A DNA stretch of 64,000 nt from positions 3,224,001-3,288,000 of the forward strand of contig NZ_CP069526.1 in assembly GCF_016889705.1 (NCBI RefSeq). The letters run 5' to 3'. Both the position numbers and the translations under genes were made by a program. The notes below the pieces were generated by a model. The model was not told the DNA's origin. It saw only the letters and a list, made by a program, of their open reading frames with translations, and ran no database searches. Shown here one piece after another: positions 36,483 to 46,248 of the stretch. This stretch comes from Amycolatopsis sp. FDAARGOS 1241. GTDB taxonomy: Bacteria > Actinomycetota > Actinomycetes > Mycobacteriales > Pseudonocardiaceae. The first letter of the stretch is position 1. Each line of letters begins with the position of its first letter.

Positions 36483-37121
36483 GTGCCCAGACCCCGGATC
36501 CACGATCCAGAACGGCTGCTCGACGTCGCCGAGCGGCTCGTGGCCGAGCGCGGCCCTGAGGAGGTCACCGTGCGCGCGCTCGCACTCGAGGCGGGGGTGC
36601 CGAACAGCACGATCTACCACAGCTTCGGCTCGCTGCCCGCGCTCGTCGGGCGCGCCTGGCTGCGCGGCGCCACCCACTTCCTCGACGTGCAGGAGAACCT
36701 GGTCGACGAGGCGCTGGCCGGCGATGGGCCGATCGCGGCCGTCGTCGCCGCGGCCGATGCGCCCGCCGTGGTCGCGGGGCTGCGGCCCGACGCGGCGCGC
36801 CTGATGATCACCGTCTCACCCGACCGCGTGCTCGGCCCGCAGCTGCCCGCCGAGGTGGTCGAAGCCCTGCACGCGCTGGACAAACGAATGGTGCGCCTGC
36901 TCGTCCGCCTCGCCCGTGAGCTGTGGCAGCGCGGTGACGGCGCGGCCGTCGAGGTCATCACCGCGTGTGTCGTGGACCTGCCGACCGCGCTGTTGCGCCG
37001 CGAGCTGGTCGAAGGGCGCGTCGGCGAGGGCAGCCGCCGCCGGCTCGCTGCCGCGGTGCGCGCCGTCCTCGCACTCCCGCCGCCGAAACGGCGTCCGTCC
37101 CGTACCGGAAGAAGCACCTGA
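36483..37121 (+). CDS. TetR-family transcriptional regulator
   Basis: The 212-residue protein has an N-terminal TetR HTH (PERLLDVAERLVAERGPEEVTVRALALEAGVPNSTIYHSFGS) and a helical ligand domain. GTG 36483 is used because the in-frame ATG at 36432 falls inside the palindromic operator. It is followed after 24 bases by an enoyl-CoA hydratase/isomerase-like gene and probably controls itself and that gene in response to an acyl-CoA or fatty acid. Confidence 0.9.
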   Translation: MPRPRIHDPERLLDVAERLVAERGPEEVTVRALALEAGVPNSTIYHSFGSLPALVGRAWLRGATHFLDVQENLVDEALAGDGPIAAVVAAADAPAVVAGLRPDAARLMITVSPDRVLGPQLPAEVVEALHALDKRMVRLLVRLARELWQRGDGAAVEVITACVVDLPTALLRRELVEGRVGEGSRRRLAAAVRAVLALPPPKRRPSRTGRST

Positions 37122-37145
37122 ACCGCCCACGACAAGGACTTCGCG

Positions 37146-37801
37146 ATGCCGACCCTCACGCGCCACGACGCCGTTTCGGTTCTCGACTTCGGTGCCGACG
37201 AGAACCGCTTCTCGCCCAGGTGGCTGGAGGAGGTGAACACGCACCTCGACACCGTCGTCGCCGGCACGGCGCCGGCCGCGCTGGTGACGACCGGCGGTGG
37301 CAAGTTCTACTCCGACGGCCTCGACCTCGAGTGGCTCACGGACCACGGCGGCGACGAGGCCGCCAAGTACGTGACTTCGGTTCACGAGCTGCTCGCTCGA
37401 GTGCTCGCGCTGCCGGTGCCCACGGTCGCCGCCGTGAACGGGCACGCCTTCGGCGCCGGCGCGATGCCGGCGATGGCCCACGACTTCCGCGTGATGCGCA
37501 CCGATCGCGGCTTCTTCTGCTTCCCCGAAGCCGACCTCAACTTCCCGTTCACGCCCGGCATGGCCGCGCTCATCCAGGCCAAGCTCACGCCGGCCGCCGC
37601 GGTCGCGTCGATGACCACCGCACGCCGCTTCGGCGGCCCGCAGGCCCGGGACCTGGGCCTGGTCGACGCGACGGCCGACGAAGCCGCGCTGCGGTCCACC
37701 GCGGTCGAGGTCGTCGGCCGCTCGCCGGCAAGGACCGCGCGACGCTCGGCGCGATCTAGTCGACCATGTTCGCGCCGGCGCTGACGGCCCTTCGGAGCTG
37801 A
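37146..37801 (+). pseudogene. Enoyl-CoA hydratase/isomerase-family protein, damaged C terminus
   Basis: The crotonase fold is intact for about 190 residues: LVTTGGGKFYSDGLDLEWL, the oxyanion motif VAAVNGHAFGAGAMPAMAHDF, and DLNFPFTPGMAALI. Then one C is missing near 37720, so the main frame ends at 37784 with unrelated residues. The original frame continues as PLAGKDRATLGAI, a TAG in place of an expected Lys codon (37757-37759), then STMFAPALTALRS and TGA at 37801. Either lesion alone would alter the C-terminal helix that completes the trimer interface. The catalytic part may still fold. Likely an enoyl-CoA delta-isomerase relative, in an operon with the TetR. Confidence 0.7.
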
Positions 37802-37850
37802 TCCGGTACCCTGGTGCCCGGGTGCGGTGGTGGGGCTCGCCGCCCGGGAC

Positions 37851-37906
37851 GCCGGACCACGGGGTTCCCGGACAACCGCAGTTACCACTGCCAACAGTCC
37901 CTACTC
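37851..37906 (+). ncRNA. Probable fluoride riboswitch (crcB motif)
   Basis: The leader of two crcB genes contains ACGGGGTTC, AACCGC, a stem-loop (GCAGTTACCACTGC) and GTCCCTAC in the order and spacing of the crcB RNA motif (GATGGnGTTC ... AACCGC ... GCTGATGAnnCCTAC). GGGG and TCCC can form the pseudoknot. A short hairpin GCACCGCTGTGC and the ribosome site GGAG follow, fitting translational control. Sequence deviates from the consensus at a few positions. Confidence 0.6.
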
Positions 37907-37948
37907 GAGCCGAGGGCACCGCTGTGCTCACCCTGGAGTAGGAGACTT

Positions 37949-38428
37949 GTGCCCGAATCACCTGACCCGCGGGCGGTTTCCGGCCGTCGTCGGCCACCCG
38001 CACGCTGGATCGCACTGCGTGAACACGCGCCGGTGCTCGCCGTGATCGCCCTCGGCGGCGCCCTCGGTGCCGTCGCCCGCTACGGCCTCGCCGTACTGCT
38101 GCCAACCCAGCCAGGGCACTTTCCGCTGGCAACCTTCCTGACCAACGTGTCCGGCTGCTTCCTCATCGGCATCCTCATGGTCGCCGTCACCGAAGCGTGG
38201 ACCGCGCACCGGCTGGTGCGGCCGTTCCTCGGCATCGGGATCCTCGGGGGCTACACCACGTTCTCGACCTACACCGTCGAAATCCGGGGGCTCCTGGACG
38301 CGGGTGAGGCCGACGTCGCGCTCGGCTACCTCGCGGCCACGCTCGTGGCGGCGTTGCCCGCCGTGGCACTGGGGATGGCGCTCGCGCGGTTGGCTTTCGT
38401 CCGGCGCGAGCGGGCGGTCCGGCCGTGA
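37949..38428 (+). CDS. crcB: Fluoride efflux channel CrcB/Fluc (first subunit)
   Basis: The 159-residue membrane protein has four predicted helices and the Fluc motifs GGALGAVARYGL, PLATFLTNVSGCFLIGIL and GGYTTFSTYTVE. It forms a dual-topology or heterodimeric fluoride channel with the next gene. GTG 37949 follows GTAGGAG. The N-terminal 30 residues are a basic tail longer than usual. The probable fluoride riboswitch upstream supports the assignment. Confidence 0.93.
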   Translation: MPESPDPRAVSGRRRPPARWIALREHAPVLAVIALGGALGAVARYGLAVLLPTQPGHFPLATFLTNVSGCFLIGILMVAVTEAWTAHRLVRPFLGIGILGGYTTFSTYTVEIRGLLDAGEADVALGYLAATLVAALPAVALGMALARLAFVRRERAVRP

Positions 38429-38793
38429 CGGTCCTGCTCGTGATCGCCGGCGCGATCGTCGGCGCGCCGCTGCGCTACCTCACCGACCGGTTCGTGCAGG
38501 CGCGCCACGGCAGCCCCTTCCCGTGGGGCACCTTCGTCGTCAACCTCACGGGGTGCCTGATCCTCGGCGGGCTCGCCGGCGCCGGCTCCGCGTTGCCCAC
38601 GGCCGTGTCGCTGCTCGCCGGCACCGGTTTCTGCGGGGCGCTCACGACGTACAGCACGTTCGGCTACGAGACCGTGCGCTTGCTCGAACGGCGCGCGTAC
38701 TGGCCCGCGGTGGGCAACATCGCGCTGAGCGTCGTGGCGGGCGTGGGGGCCGCGGCGCTCGGGTACGCAGTGGTCCACGCCCTCGTCGGCTGA
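38425..38793 (+). CDS. crcB: Fluoride efflux channel CrcB/Fluc (second subunit)
   Basis: The 122-residue protein has four predicted helices with GAIVGAPLRYLTDR, FPWGTFVVNLTGCLILGGL and GFCGALTTYSTFGYE. It overlaps the first crcB by 4 bases (GTGA), so the pair is translationally coupled. Paired crcB genes usually make a heterodimer with opposite membrane orientation. It is convergent with the sortase gene. Confidence 0.93.
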   Translation: MTVLLVIAGAIVGAPLRYLTDRFVQARHGSPFPWGTFVVNLTGCLILGGLAGAGSALPTAVSLLAGTGFCGALTTYSTFGYETVRLLERRAYWPAVGNIALSVVAGVGAAALGYAVVHALVG

Positions 38794-38799
38794 AGCGCG

Positions 38800-39399
38800 T
38801 CAGGACGCCAGGTCGGCGTACACGACGATGTTGTCCACGTAGCTGTGCTCGGCGTGGTCGAACACGCCGCCGCAGGTGATCAGCCGCAGCTCCGGTTTGG
38901 TGCTGTTGCCGTAGACCGCGTCCTCGGGGAACTGGTCCTTCGGCACCTGCGTGACACGCGCGACGGTGAACTTCAGCTTCTTGCCGTCGCTGCGGTCGAT
39001 GTCCACTTCGTCACCGGGGACGAGGTCCTTCAGCCGGTAGAAGATGCCCGGCTTCTTGTCCCCGTCCACGTGACCCAGCACCACGGCCGGCCCGACCTCG
39101 CCGGGCACCGGGGACAGGCGGTACCACGCGGCCTGCATCGGCGTCTTCACCGACGGCACGGAGATCTTGCCCTGCAGGTTCACCGCGACCGAGACGAGGC
39201 TCGACTGCGCGCCGATCTTCGGGATCGACACCTCCGTCGGGCGCAGGCCCTTGAACGGTTTGGTGACCGGCACGCTCGCGGGCACCGGTTTCGGCGCCGC
39301 GGCCGGGGCCGGGTCGCCCGACGAGCCGCAGCCGGCCACCACGACCGCCAGCGCGAGCGTGGCGGCGGCCGTGGCGGCGCGGCGAAACTTGGTCGTCAT
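38800..39399 (-). CDS. Class F sortase, with a lipoprotein-like signal
   Basis: The 199-residue protein has the class F sortase core: PTEVSIPKIGAQSSLV, the catalytic His in VVLGHVDG, GDEVDIDRSDGKKLKFTV, and Cys176 in RLITCGGVFD. The N terminus (AVVVAGCGSSG, Cys24) looks like a lipobox rather than the usual membrane anchor. Class F sortases are common in actinomycetes, and their substrates are mostly unknown. The only close neighbour is the secreted Thr/Pro-rich protein 4 bases upstream in the same operon. Confidence 0.88.
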   Translation of the reverse strand: MTTKFRRAATAAATLALAVVVAGCGSSGDPAPAAAPKPVPASVPVTKPFKGLRPTEVSIPKIGAQSSLVSVAVNLQGKISVPSVKTPMQAAWYRLSPVPGEVGPAVVLGHVDGDKKPGIFYRLKDLVPGDEVDIDRSDGKKLKFTVARVTQVPKDQFPEDAVYGNSTKPELRLITCGGVFDHAEHSYVDNIVVYADLAS

Positions 39400-39403
39400 C
39401 GGC

Positions 39404-40312
39404 TCAGGACCAGAACCGGGCCGTGCCGCCGAACCCGGTCTCGACGCCACCCTGCGGTGCGTACCGGACCTGGACCGTCGGTCGCGTGGTGCTCCGCGCC
39501 GAACCGCTGGTGGTGGAGGCGGTGCTGCCGGGCGCGGTCGCCGATGTCGCGGGGCTGTCCGGGGAAACCGGCGAGCCGGTGTCCTCGGGCGAGCTGGTGC
39601 CGGTCGGCGTGTCGCTCGGGGTGGGAGCGTCCGAAGTGGGCGGTTGCTCCTGCTCGAAGGTCACGTCACCGTGGCCTTCCTCGGTCCCGCAGGTCCAGCT
39701 GAAGGGGGCCGTGGTGCCGGTGTAGCCGTCGGTCACGCGCACGTCGTAGTTCCAGTAGCGGCCGTCGGCGCCGTCCTGGTCCGGACCGGCGGTGACGGTC
39801 AGCCCGAGCGTGGCGAGGTTGCCGGGCGCACCCTGCGCGCACGCGATCACCAGCACGCCTTCGCCGCCGAGGCCGACGAACCCGTGGCCGACGTTGTCCG
39901 TGTACCCGTCGCCGGGTTCCGCGCTGCCGGACGTCTCGTCGGCGTCCTGCTGGTCCTCATCGGACGTTCCGGCGTCACTCTCGTTCTGCGCGAGCCCGTT
40001 CCGCGCGGCCGGGGCGTGCTGGGCGTCGGTGGTCTGCACCTGTGGGTCGCGAGGCGACGTCCCGGCGGGCGCGCTCGACGATTCGCTCGGCGGCGCGCCG
40101 GGCGCCGGGGTGCCCGAGTCGGTGGTGGGCGGGTCCGACGGGCTCGTCTCCGACGTGGTGGGCGTCGCCGGGTCCGTCGTGGTCTCCGACGTCACCGTGG
40201 TCTCGGCCGGTGCGGATGGGTCGTCCTGCGCGAAAGCAGCCGGCGCGGACGCGATCGTGAGGGCGGCACCGGCGAGCACGGCGCCCGCGATTCGGCCCAG
40301 CGGTTTCTTCAC
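39404..40312 (-). CDS. Secreted Ser/Thr/Pro-rich protein, probable partner of the class F sortase
   Basis: The 302-residue protein has a signal peptide (VKKPLGRIAGAVLAGAALTIASAPAAFA), a Thr/Ser/Pro-rich linker and a central globular part with two Cys residues (VGLGGEGVLVIACAQG to FSWTCGTEEG). A second Pro/Thr/Ser linker follows, then a short tail VQVRYAPQGGVETGFGGTARFWS. There is no LPxTG motif or membrane anchor. The Gly-rich VxxxPxGGVxTGxGG tail is a candidate signal of proteins encoded beside class F sortases. GTG 40312 follows GGGAG. The sortase gene begins 4 bases after its stop, so they share an operon. Confidence 0.8.
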   Translation of the reverse strand: MKKPLGRIAGAVLAGAALTIASAPAAFAQDDPSAPAETTVTSETTTDPATPTTSETSPSDPPTTDSGTPAPGAPPSESSSAPAGTSPRDPQVQTTDAQHAPAARNGLAQNESDAGTSDEDQQDADETSGSAEPGDGYTDNVGHGFVGLGGEGVLVIACAQGAPGNLATLGLTVTAGPDQDGADGRYWNYDVRVTDGYTGTTAPFSWTCGTEEGHGDVTFEQEQPPTSDAPTPSDTPTGTSSPEDTGSPVSPDSPATSATAPGSTASTTSGSARSTTRPTVQVRYAPQGGVETGFGGTARFWS

Positions 40313-40515
40313 GGAGAACTCCCCACTCGAACTGTGCCCGGCGTTGGGCAATGGCGGGATTCTGCCGCAACCACCGAGAAAAGGGAAATTGTCCGAGGGT
40401 GGGAAAAACCACGCCTGAATCCGGTAACGGCCCGGTTTTACGGAGCGATGGAATTGCTCGGTTGCCGCGCCGGGAAACGACCTGATAACGAAGTGGTTCA
40501 CGTGATAACAAAACC

Positions 40516-40530
40516 GATCGTAACACGATC
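40516..40530. promoter_or_regulatory. Inverted repeat in the AT-rich leader of the sortase operon
   Basis: GATCGT-AAC-ACGATC is a perfect 6+3+6 repeat in an unusually AT-rich 190-base stretch upstream of the secreted protein gene. Several GATAAC motifs lie nearby (40474-40507). It may be an operator for the sortase operon, or a weak terminator of the upstream hydrolase gene. The rest of the 259-base gap shows no gene. Confidence 0.4.
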
Positions 40531-40571
40531 ACCAATTCCGCGCGGCATCCGGCACTTCTTTTCCGGTCGCC

Positions 40572-41804
40572 TCAGGCGGCCCCGCGGGCGAGGTCGATCA
40601 GCCGCCCGAGCACGTGCTCCCCGGCCGCGCGCAGCCCGTTGTGCTCGTATTCGTTAGTCACCCACGGCAGCATCGAGGGAATCAGCCGCGCGGTCTCCTC
40701 GGAGAACCGGCGGTCGACGTAGGCGTCTTCGGTGTAGATCGCCGCCGCGCACGGCACGTCACAGCGGCGCAGCGCGTCCTCGTCGTACAGCCGCGGCCAT
40801 TCGCGCTCGGCGAGCAGCTCGGCCGCCTCTCGCAGCGGCGCCAATCCGGGCAGGTCGGTGAACACCGACGGGAACACGTGCTCACCCGTGAAGAGCGTGA
40901 CGTCCTCGTCATAGAGGGCCGGGCGCACGCGCTCGGCCGACCAGCGCGTGGCGTGGCCGTCGGCGTAACACGCCTCGTGGATCACGGCGTAGAGCGGGTT
41001 GCGCGCGGAAAACGGAAGCATGGCGGCGACGTCGTGGGCGAAGGCCGGCGACTCCGGGTCGCGTTCGAGCAGGTAGTGCAACGTCTCGGCGCCCTCGCTG
41101 GAACCGAGCACGTTGCCGAGCTGCCGGAACAGCCGCGGGTTGAGGGAGGTGCCGTCGGGGAGCGAGATCTCGCCGGCCGCCAGGCGCGGGTGCAGCGCGC
41201 GCACGCGTTCACGGTCGGCGGGGTAGCGCTCGTAGTAGCGGCGGTTGCGCTCCAGGAGCGTCTCGAACGTCGCGGTGTAGACCTCGTCGGGGTGCCGCTT
41301 CACCGGCGGGAGGCCACCGGTGAAGAACGCTTCGCGCAGGCCCTGGGGCGTGTGCGAGAGGTAGGTCAGCGCGCAGAACCCGCCGAACGACTGGCCCAGC
41401 ACGCTCCACCGGTCCACCCCCAGTCGCGCGCGGATCAGCTCGGCGTCGCGCACGATCGAGTCGGCGCGGAAGTGCGCCAAGTACTCGGCTTGTTCGGCGG
41501 GCGTGCGGCCGGGCAGTACGCCGACGGGCGCCGAGCGGCCGGTGCCGCGCTGGTCCAGCATCAGCACGCGGTAGTCCCGCAGCGCCCGCGGCAGCCAGCC
41601 GGGTGCGCCCTTCACCGGCCGCGGCGCCTCCTGGCCCGGCCCGCCCTGCAGGAACACCAGGAACGGCCGGTCCTGCCCGTCGGGTGCGGCGACCTCCCGC
41701 GCGAAGACGGTGAGCTGCTCACCGTCGGGCCGGCTGTGGTCGAGCGGGACGGAGAACTCGTGTTCGGTCAGGACCAGACCGGGAACGCGCACGGAGGTAG
41801 CCAT
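40572..41804 (-). CDS. Alpha/beta hydrolase, prolyl aminopeptidase (proline iminopeptidase) family
   Basis: The 410-residue S33-type hydrolase has the oxyanion loop LQGGPGQEAPRP, DQRGTGRSAP, the nucleophile elbow VLGQSFGGFCAL, a long helical cap typical of tripeptidyl/prolyl aminopeptidases, the acid in YTEDAYVD and the His in EYEHNGLRAAGE. It removes N-terminal residues, classically proline, from peptides. ATG 41804 is preceded by GGAG-poor sequence, but the upstream in-frame extension (85 codons) is low-complexity Arg-rich and unlikely to be coding. Confidence 0.9.
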   Translation of the reverse strand: MATSVRVPGLVLTEHEFSVPLDHSRPDGEQLTVFAREVAAPDGQDRPFLVFLQGGPGQEAPRPVKGAPGWLPRALRDYRVLMLDQRGTGRSAPVGVLPGRTPAEQAEYLAHFRADSIVRDAELIRARLGVDRWSVLGQSFGGFCALTYLSHTPQGLREAFFTGGLPPVKRHPDEVYTATFETLLERNRRYYERYPADRERVRALHPRLAAGEISLPDGTSLNPRLFRQLGNVLGSSEGAETLHYLLERDPESPAFAHDVAAMLPFSARNPLYAVIHEACYADGHATRWSAERVRPALYDEDVTLFTGEHVFPSVFTDLPGLAPLREAAELLAEREWPRLYDEDALRRCDVPCAAAIYTEDAYVDRRFSEETARLIPSMLPWVTNEYEHNGLRAAGEHVLGRLIDLARGAA

Positions 41805-42074
41805 GCCGGTGATCCAAGCACGCGCCGGCGGCCGGCGGGACCGATCGCGCCCCGCGGTGTGCGATCGGGAACCGCGCCCGCGGCGGCGGTTGCGGTGCTC
41901 GTGGCGTTCATCAGCGCGACGGCTGCGGGCACACCGGCCGCCCGGCGCGCGAGCGCCTCCCGCAGCCGGCGGTGCTCCGGCACGCGGCGGCGTTCGTGTC
42001 GCACGCCGCACGAACCCGATCGCCGACGTGGTGCCGGGCCGGTCCTCCTCGCCGTCCACAAGGGACGGTGGGGT

Positions 42075-42383
42075 TCACTCCTTGCGCATCGCGCGCCGGA
42101 TTTCGGCGAGCTTGTCCTTCGCCTTCTGGTCCCGCTCCTCGATTTTCTTGTCGAGCGACTCGAGGGTCTCCGGGCCGCCGATGCCCGCGAGCTCCTGCGC
42201 GCCCACCGACGTGTTGTAGCGGTTCTCGATGCGGTCGCGCACGTAGTCGAACGACGGCACGCCGCGCTCGCTGTAGTCGGGCTCGGGCACCTCGGGTGCG
42301 CCGCCCGGGGCGAGCGGGGCGGCCGGGTTCTCGACGATCTCGGCGTCCAGGGGTTCCTGGCCGCCGGGCTGGTTCGTGGTCAT
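42075..42383 (-). CDS. Hypothetical 102-residue soluble protein
   Basis: The start MTTNQPGGQEP is followed by an acidic Pro-rich linker, then FDYVRDRIENRYNTSVGAQELAGI and a C-terminal charged helix (LDKKIEERDQKAKDKLAEIRRAMRKE) that should form a coiled coil. I recognise no named family. A strong GGAGGAG precedes the ATG, supporting that it is expressed. The 270 bases on its downstream side (41805-42074) show no gene. Confidence 0.75.
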   Translation of the reverse strand: MTTNQPGGQEPLDAEIVENPAAPLAPGGAPEVPEPDYSERGVPSFDYVRDRIENRYNTSVGAQELAGIGGPETLESLDKKIEERDQKAKDKLAEIRRAMRKE

Positions 42384-42609
42384 GGGCTTGCTCCTCCATC
42401 GCGGTCCCCGCTTCCGACCCTAGCCGTTCCCGCAAGGTGTCGCCTTTGCGCGGTAACACCGTGGGCGACGGGTTCGCAACTTTCGGCTGTCCCGGTCATC
42501 GGGGCCGCCTTGACACCGGTGAGCCCGGCTCGGAAATGTCGGTGTCCCTTGGATTCCTCGGCCGCACACGCCGCCACGTGTCGTGTCGTGTCGAAAGGAA
42601 GGTCCCCCG

Positions 42610-44427
<1,818 letters not shown>

Positions 44428-44437
44428 CGGGGAAGCC

Positions 44438-44472
44438 GCGCCTCGACCGTCCACTCACGACGGTCGAGGCGC
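44438..44472. terminator. Bidirectional hairpin between convergent genes
   Basis: Thirteen-base perfect arms GCGCCTCGACCGT and ACGGTCGAGGCGC with a nine-base loop lie between the beta-helix gene (stop 44427) and the RraA gene (stop 44479). Confidence 0.75.
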
Positions 44473-44478
44473 GGCGGG

Positions 44479-45099
44479 TCAGCCCGCGAAACCCAGGTCC
44501 TGCAGGATCCCGTCGATCTTGGCCGCGTGCTCGGCCTCCCACTCGCCGAGCGACTGCTCGGCCTCCTTGGCGAGGCGGGCCTGCGCGGCGAGCAGGATCC
44601 GCTCGGCGTCGGCGGCGGGGGTCACGACGATGCCCTCCTCGTCGGCGGTCACGACGTCGCCGGCGTGCACCGTGACGCCACCGCAGCGCACCGGCTCGCC
44701 CAGCGGTGCCACGGCCCCCTTGGTGCCCGGGATCGGGACGACCCCGCGAGCGAACACGGGGAAGCCCAGTTCGCGCACTTCTTCGACGTCGCGGATCACG
44801 CCATCGAGCACGAACGCGGCGATGCCGCGGCGCTGGGCCACGGCGCAGACGTTGCCACCCGCCAGCGCGTAGTCCAGGTCGCCGGACTCCACGACGACGA
44901 CCGAGCCCGGCTCGGCGCGGTGGATGGCCGCGTGGAGCATCAGGTTGTCCCCGGCCGGGCACCGCACGGTGTAGGCCGGTCCGGCCACCCGCGGTACCGG
45001 CGGTCCCCACAGCGGGCGGATGCCCAGGTCCAGCACCTGGCCGCGGTTCAACAGATCGGCGAGCGTGGTGGTCGGGATGTCGCGGAAACCGTCGGACAT
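44479..45099 (-). CDS. RraA-like / 4-hydroxy-4-methyl-2-oxoglutarate aldolase-family protein
   Basis: The 206-residue protein has the RraA fold signatures TTTLADLLNRG, VAGPAYTVRCPAGDNLMLHAAI, DGVIRDVEEVRELGFPVFARG (with the Arg-Asp aldolase site) and DVVTADEEGIVVTP. Family members are divalent-metal aldolases of C6 oxo-acids; the E. coli RraA branch has lost this activity. With the G-x20-R-D motif retained, an aldolase/decarboxylase is more likely. It is upstream of the acetate-transporter homologue on the same strand but separated from it by a terminator. Confidence 0.85.
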   Translation of the reverse strand: MSDGFRDIPTTTLADLLNRGQVLDLGIRPLWGPPVPRVAGPAYTVRCPAGDNLMLHAAIHRAEPGSVVVVESGDLDYALAGGNVCAVAQRRGIAAFVLDGVIRDVEEVRELGFPVFARGVVPIPGTKGAVAPLGEPVRCGGVTVHAGDVVTADEEGIVVTPAADAERILLAAQARLAKEAEQSLGEWEAEHAAKIDGILQDLGFAG

Positions 45100-45164
45100 G
45101 GTCCTCCTGTCGTGACTGCGTGTCTCGTGGCCGGGACCGCGATCGTCGCACGCCACACGCGTGG

Positions 45165-45197
45165 AAGTGCCCCGGAGTCGCGGACTCCGGGGCACTT
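45165..45197 (-). terminator. Perfect 15-base hairpin after the acetate-transporter homologue
   Basis: AAGTGCCCCGGAGTC-GCG-GACTCCGGGGCACTT is a perfect 15-base stem with a three-base loop, starting 15 bases downstream of the transporter stop on the minus strand and upstream of the RraA gene. It should insulate the two genes. Confidence 0.75.
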
Positions 45198-45211
45198 GTG
45201 ACGCACTTCGC

Positions 45212-45865
45212 TCAGTGGATCAGCGGCGGCCCGAGCGGGAGTGCTTTCCCTCCGGTGGCCGTCGAGGCCGAGCTGAAGAACAGGTACACCCCGACGGCGG
45301 CGAACACGAGCACGACGATGCCGCCGGCCATGAGGAGGTCGGCCGACCCGTTGAGGGTGCCGGCCAGCACGAGCGCGAGCGCGACCTCGATCAGCGCGAA
45401 CAGCGCTGTGTACGCGACGGGCAGCCGCAGCGTCGCGAGCGTCAGCATGCCGACGATGACCAGCCACGAGATCAGGAAGACCCCTTGGGTGTGGATGGCG
45501 GCTTCGACGGCGATGGCGAACCACACGTGGGTGAGGCCGAGCACGAGCAGGGCGTAGCTCAGCCAGAACCCGGCGAAGATGGCGAACACGCCTGCCACCG
45601 CGCTCTGGCCCAGTGAGGCGGCCCAGATGGTCGCGACGAGCAGACCGAGGCCGGTCGCCGCGATGATGATGGCGAGTGAGGCGCCGACCGCGGCGGCGGG
45701 CACGTACCCGATGAGCACGAGTCCGAGCGCGACGGATCCGACGACGAAACTGGGCAGTCCGACCATCATCGGGTCGGCCGCCGGGGCCGCTTCGGGCGCG
45801 GCCTCCGCGGTGTGCTGAGCGGGTACTCGAGGAACACTTTCGGCACTGGCATCGAGGGTGGTCAT
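45212..45865 (-). CDS. Acetate uptake transporter family (GPR1/FUN34/YaaH) membrane protein
   Basis: The 217-residue protein has an Ala/Pro-rich cytosolic tail and six predicted helices. Segments PMMVGLPSFVVGSVALGLVLIGYV and FAGFWLSYALLVLGL correspond to the AceTr family, although the usual N-P-x-P near the first helix reads DPMMVG here. It may import acetate or succinate, or export ammonium-related species. The long divergent region to the two-component genes holds two palindromes. Confidence 0.8.
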   Translation of the reverse strand: MTTLDASAESVPRVPAQHTAEAAPEAAPAADPMMVGLPSFVVGSVALGLVLIGYVPAAAVGASLAIIIAATGLGLLVATIWAASLGQSAVAGVFAIFAGFWLSYALLVLGLTHVWFAIAVEAAIHTQGVFLISWLVIVGMLTLATLRLPVAYTALFALIEVALALVLAGTLNGSADLLMAGGIVVLVFAAVGVYLFFSSASTATGGKALPLGPPLIH

Positions 45866-46248
45866 GTGCGGGCTCCCTGGCTGGGCATCCGGACTGTGCC
45901 TGGTCGTCGCGGTGGCACATCGCTCGGTATACCGCTGTCCCCGGAAACGCGGAGTCTCATTTAGAGACGTTCACGACCAGGCCGAAACCGGGGCAGACCG
46001 CCCACTTCCGGCCGTTACGCTGGGCAATCACCGCCGCGAATGGTCTGGCGAACGGTCCGCGCAGGGCCTCGAACCGGCGCAACGACTGGGCCACGAAACG
46101 GCGTAGTTCCCGCTACGCCGACCGGATCCCTCGCTGAGCGCACGGTCCGCTGCGCCCGGTGAGCGCCGGGGGAGGGGCGCCACTGGACCTTCGGACGTGC
46201 CCGGTGAGGCAGGGCCGAACGGGACGTCCCGGCCGATACCGTGCTCCC
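45866..46248. other. 383-base divergent intergenic region with palindromes
   Basis: No gene is supported. It contains CGGTATACCG (45925-45934, perfect), GTCTC-ATTTA-GAGAC (45954-45968) and GGCGTAG-TTCCCG-CTACGCC (46100-46119). The first two lie 60-100 bases from the transporter start and are candidate operators, perhaps for the NarL-type regulator. The third is nearer the kinase gene. Confidence 0.5.

Noticed and set aside
41805..42074. A possible gene fragment between the aminopeptidase and the small hypothetical gene
   Set aside because: Open frames exist on both strands, but the translations are Arg/Ala-rich with no recognisable motif.
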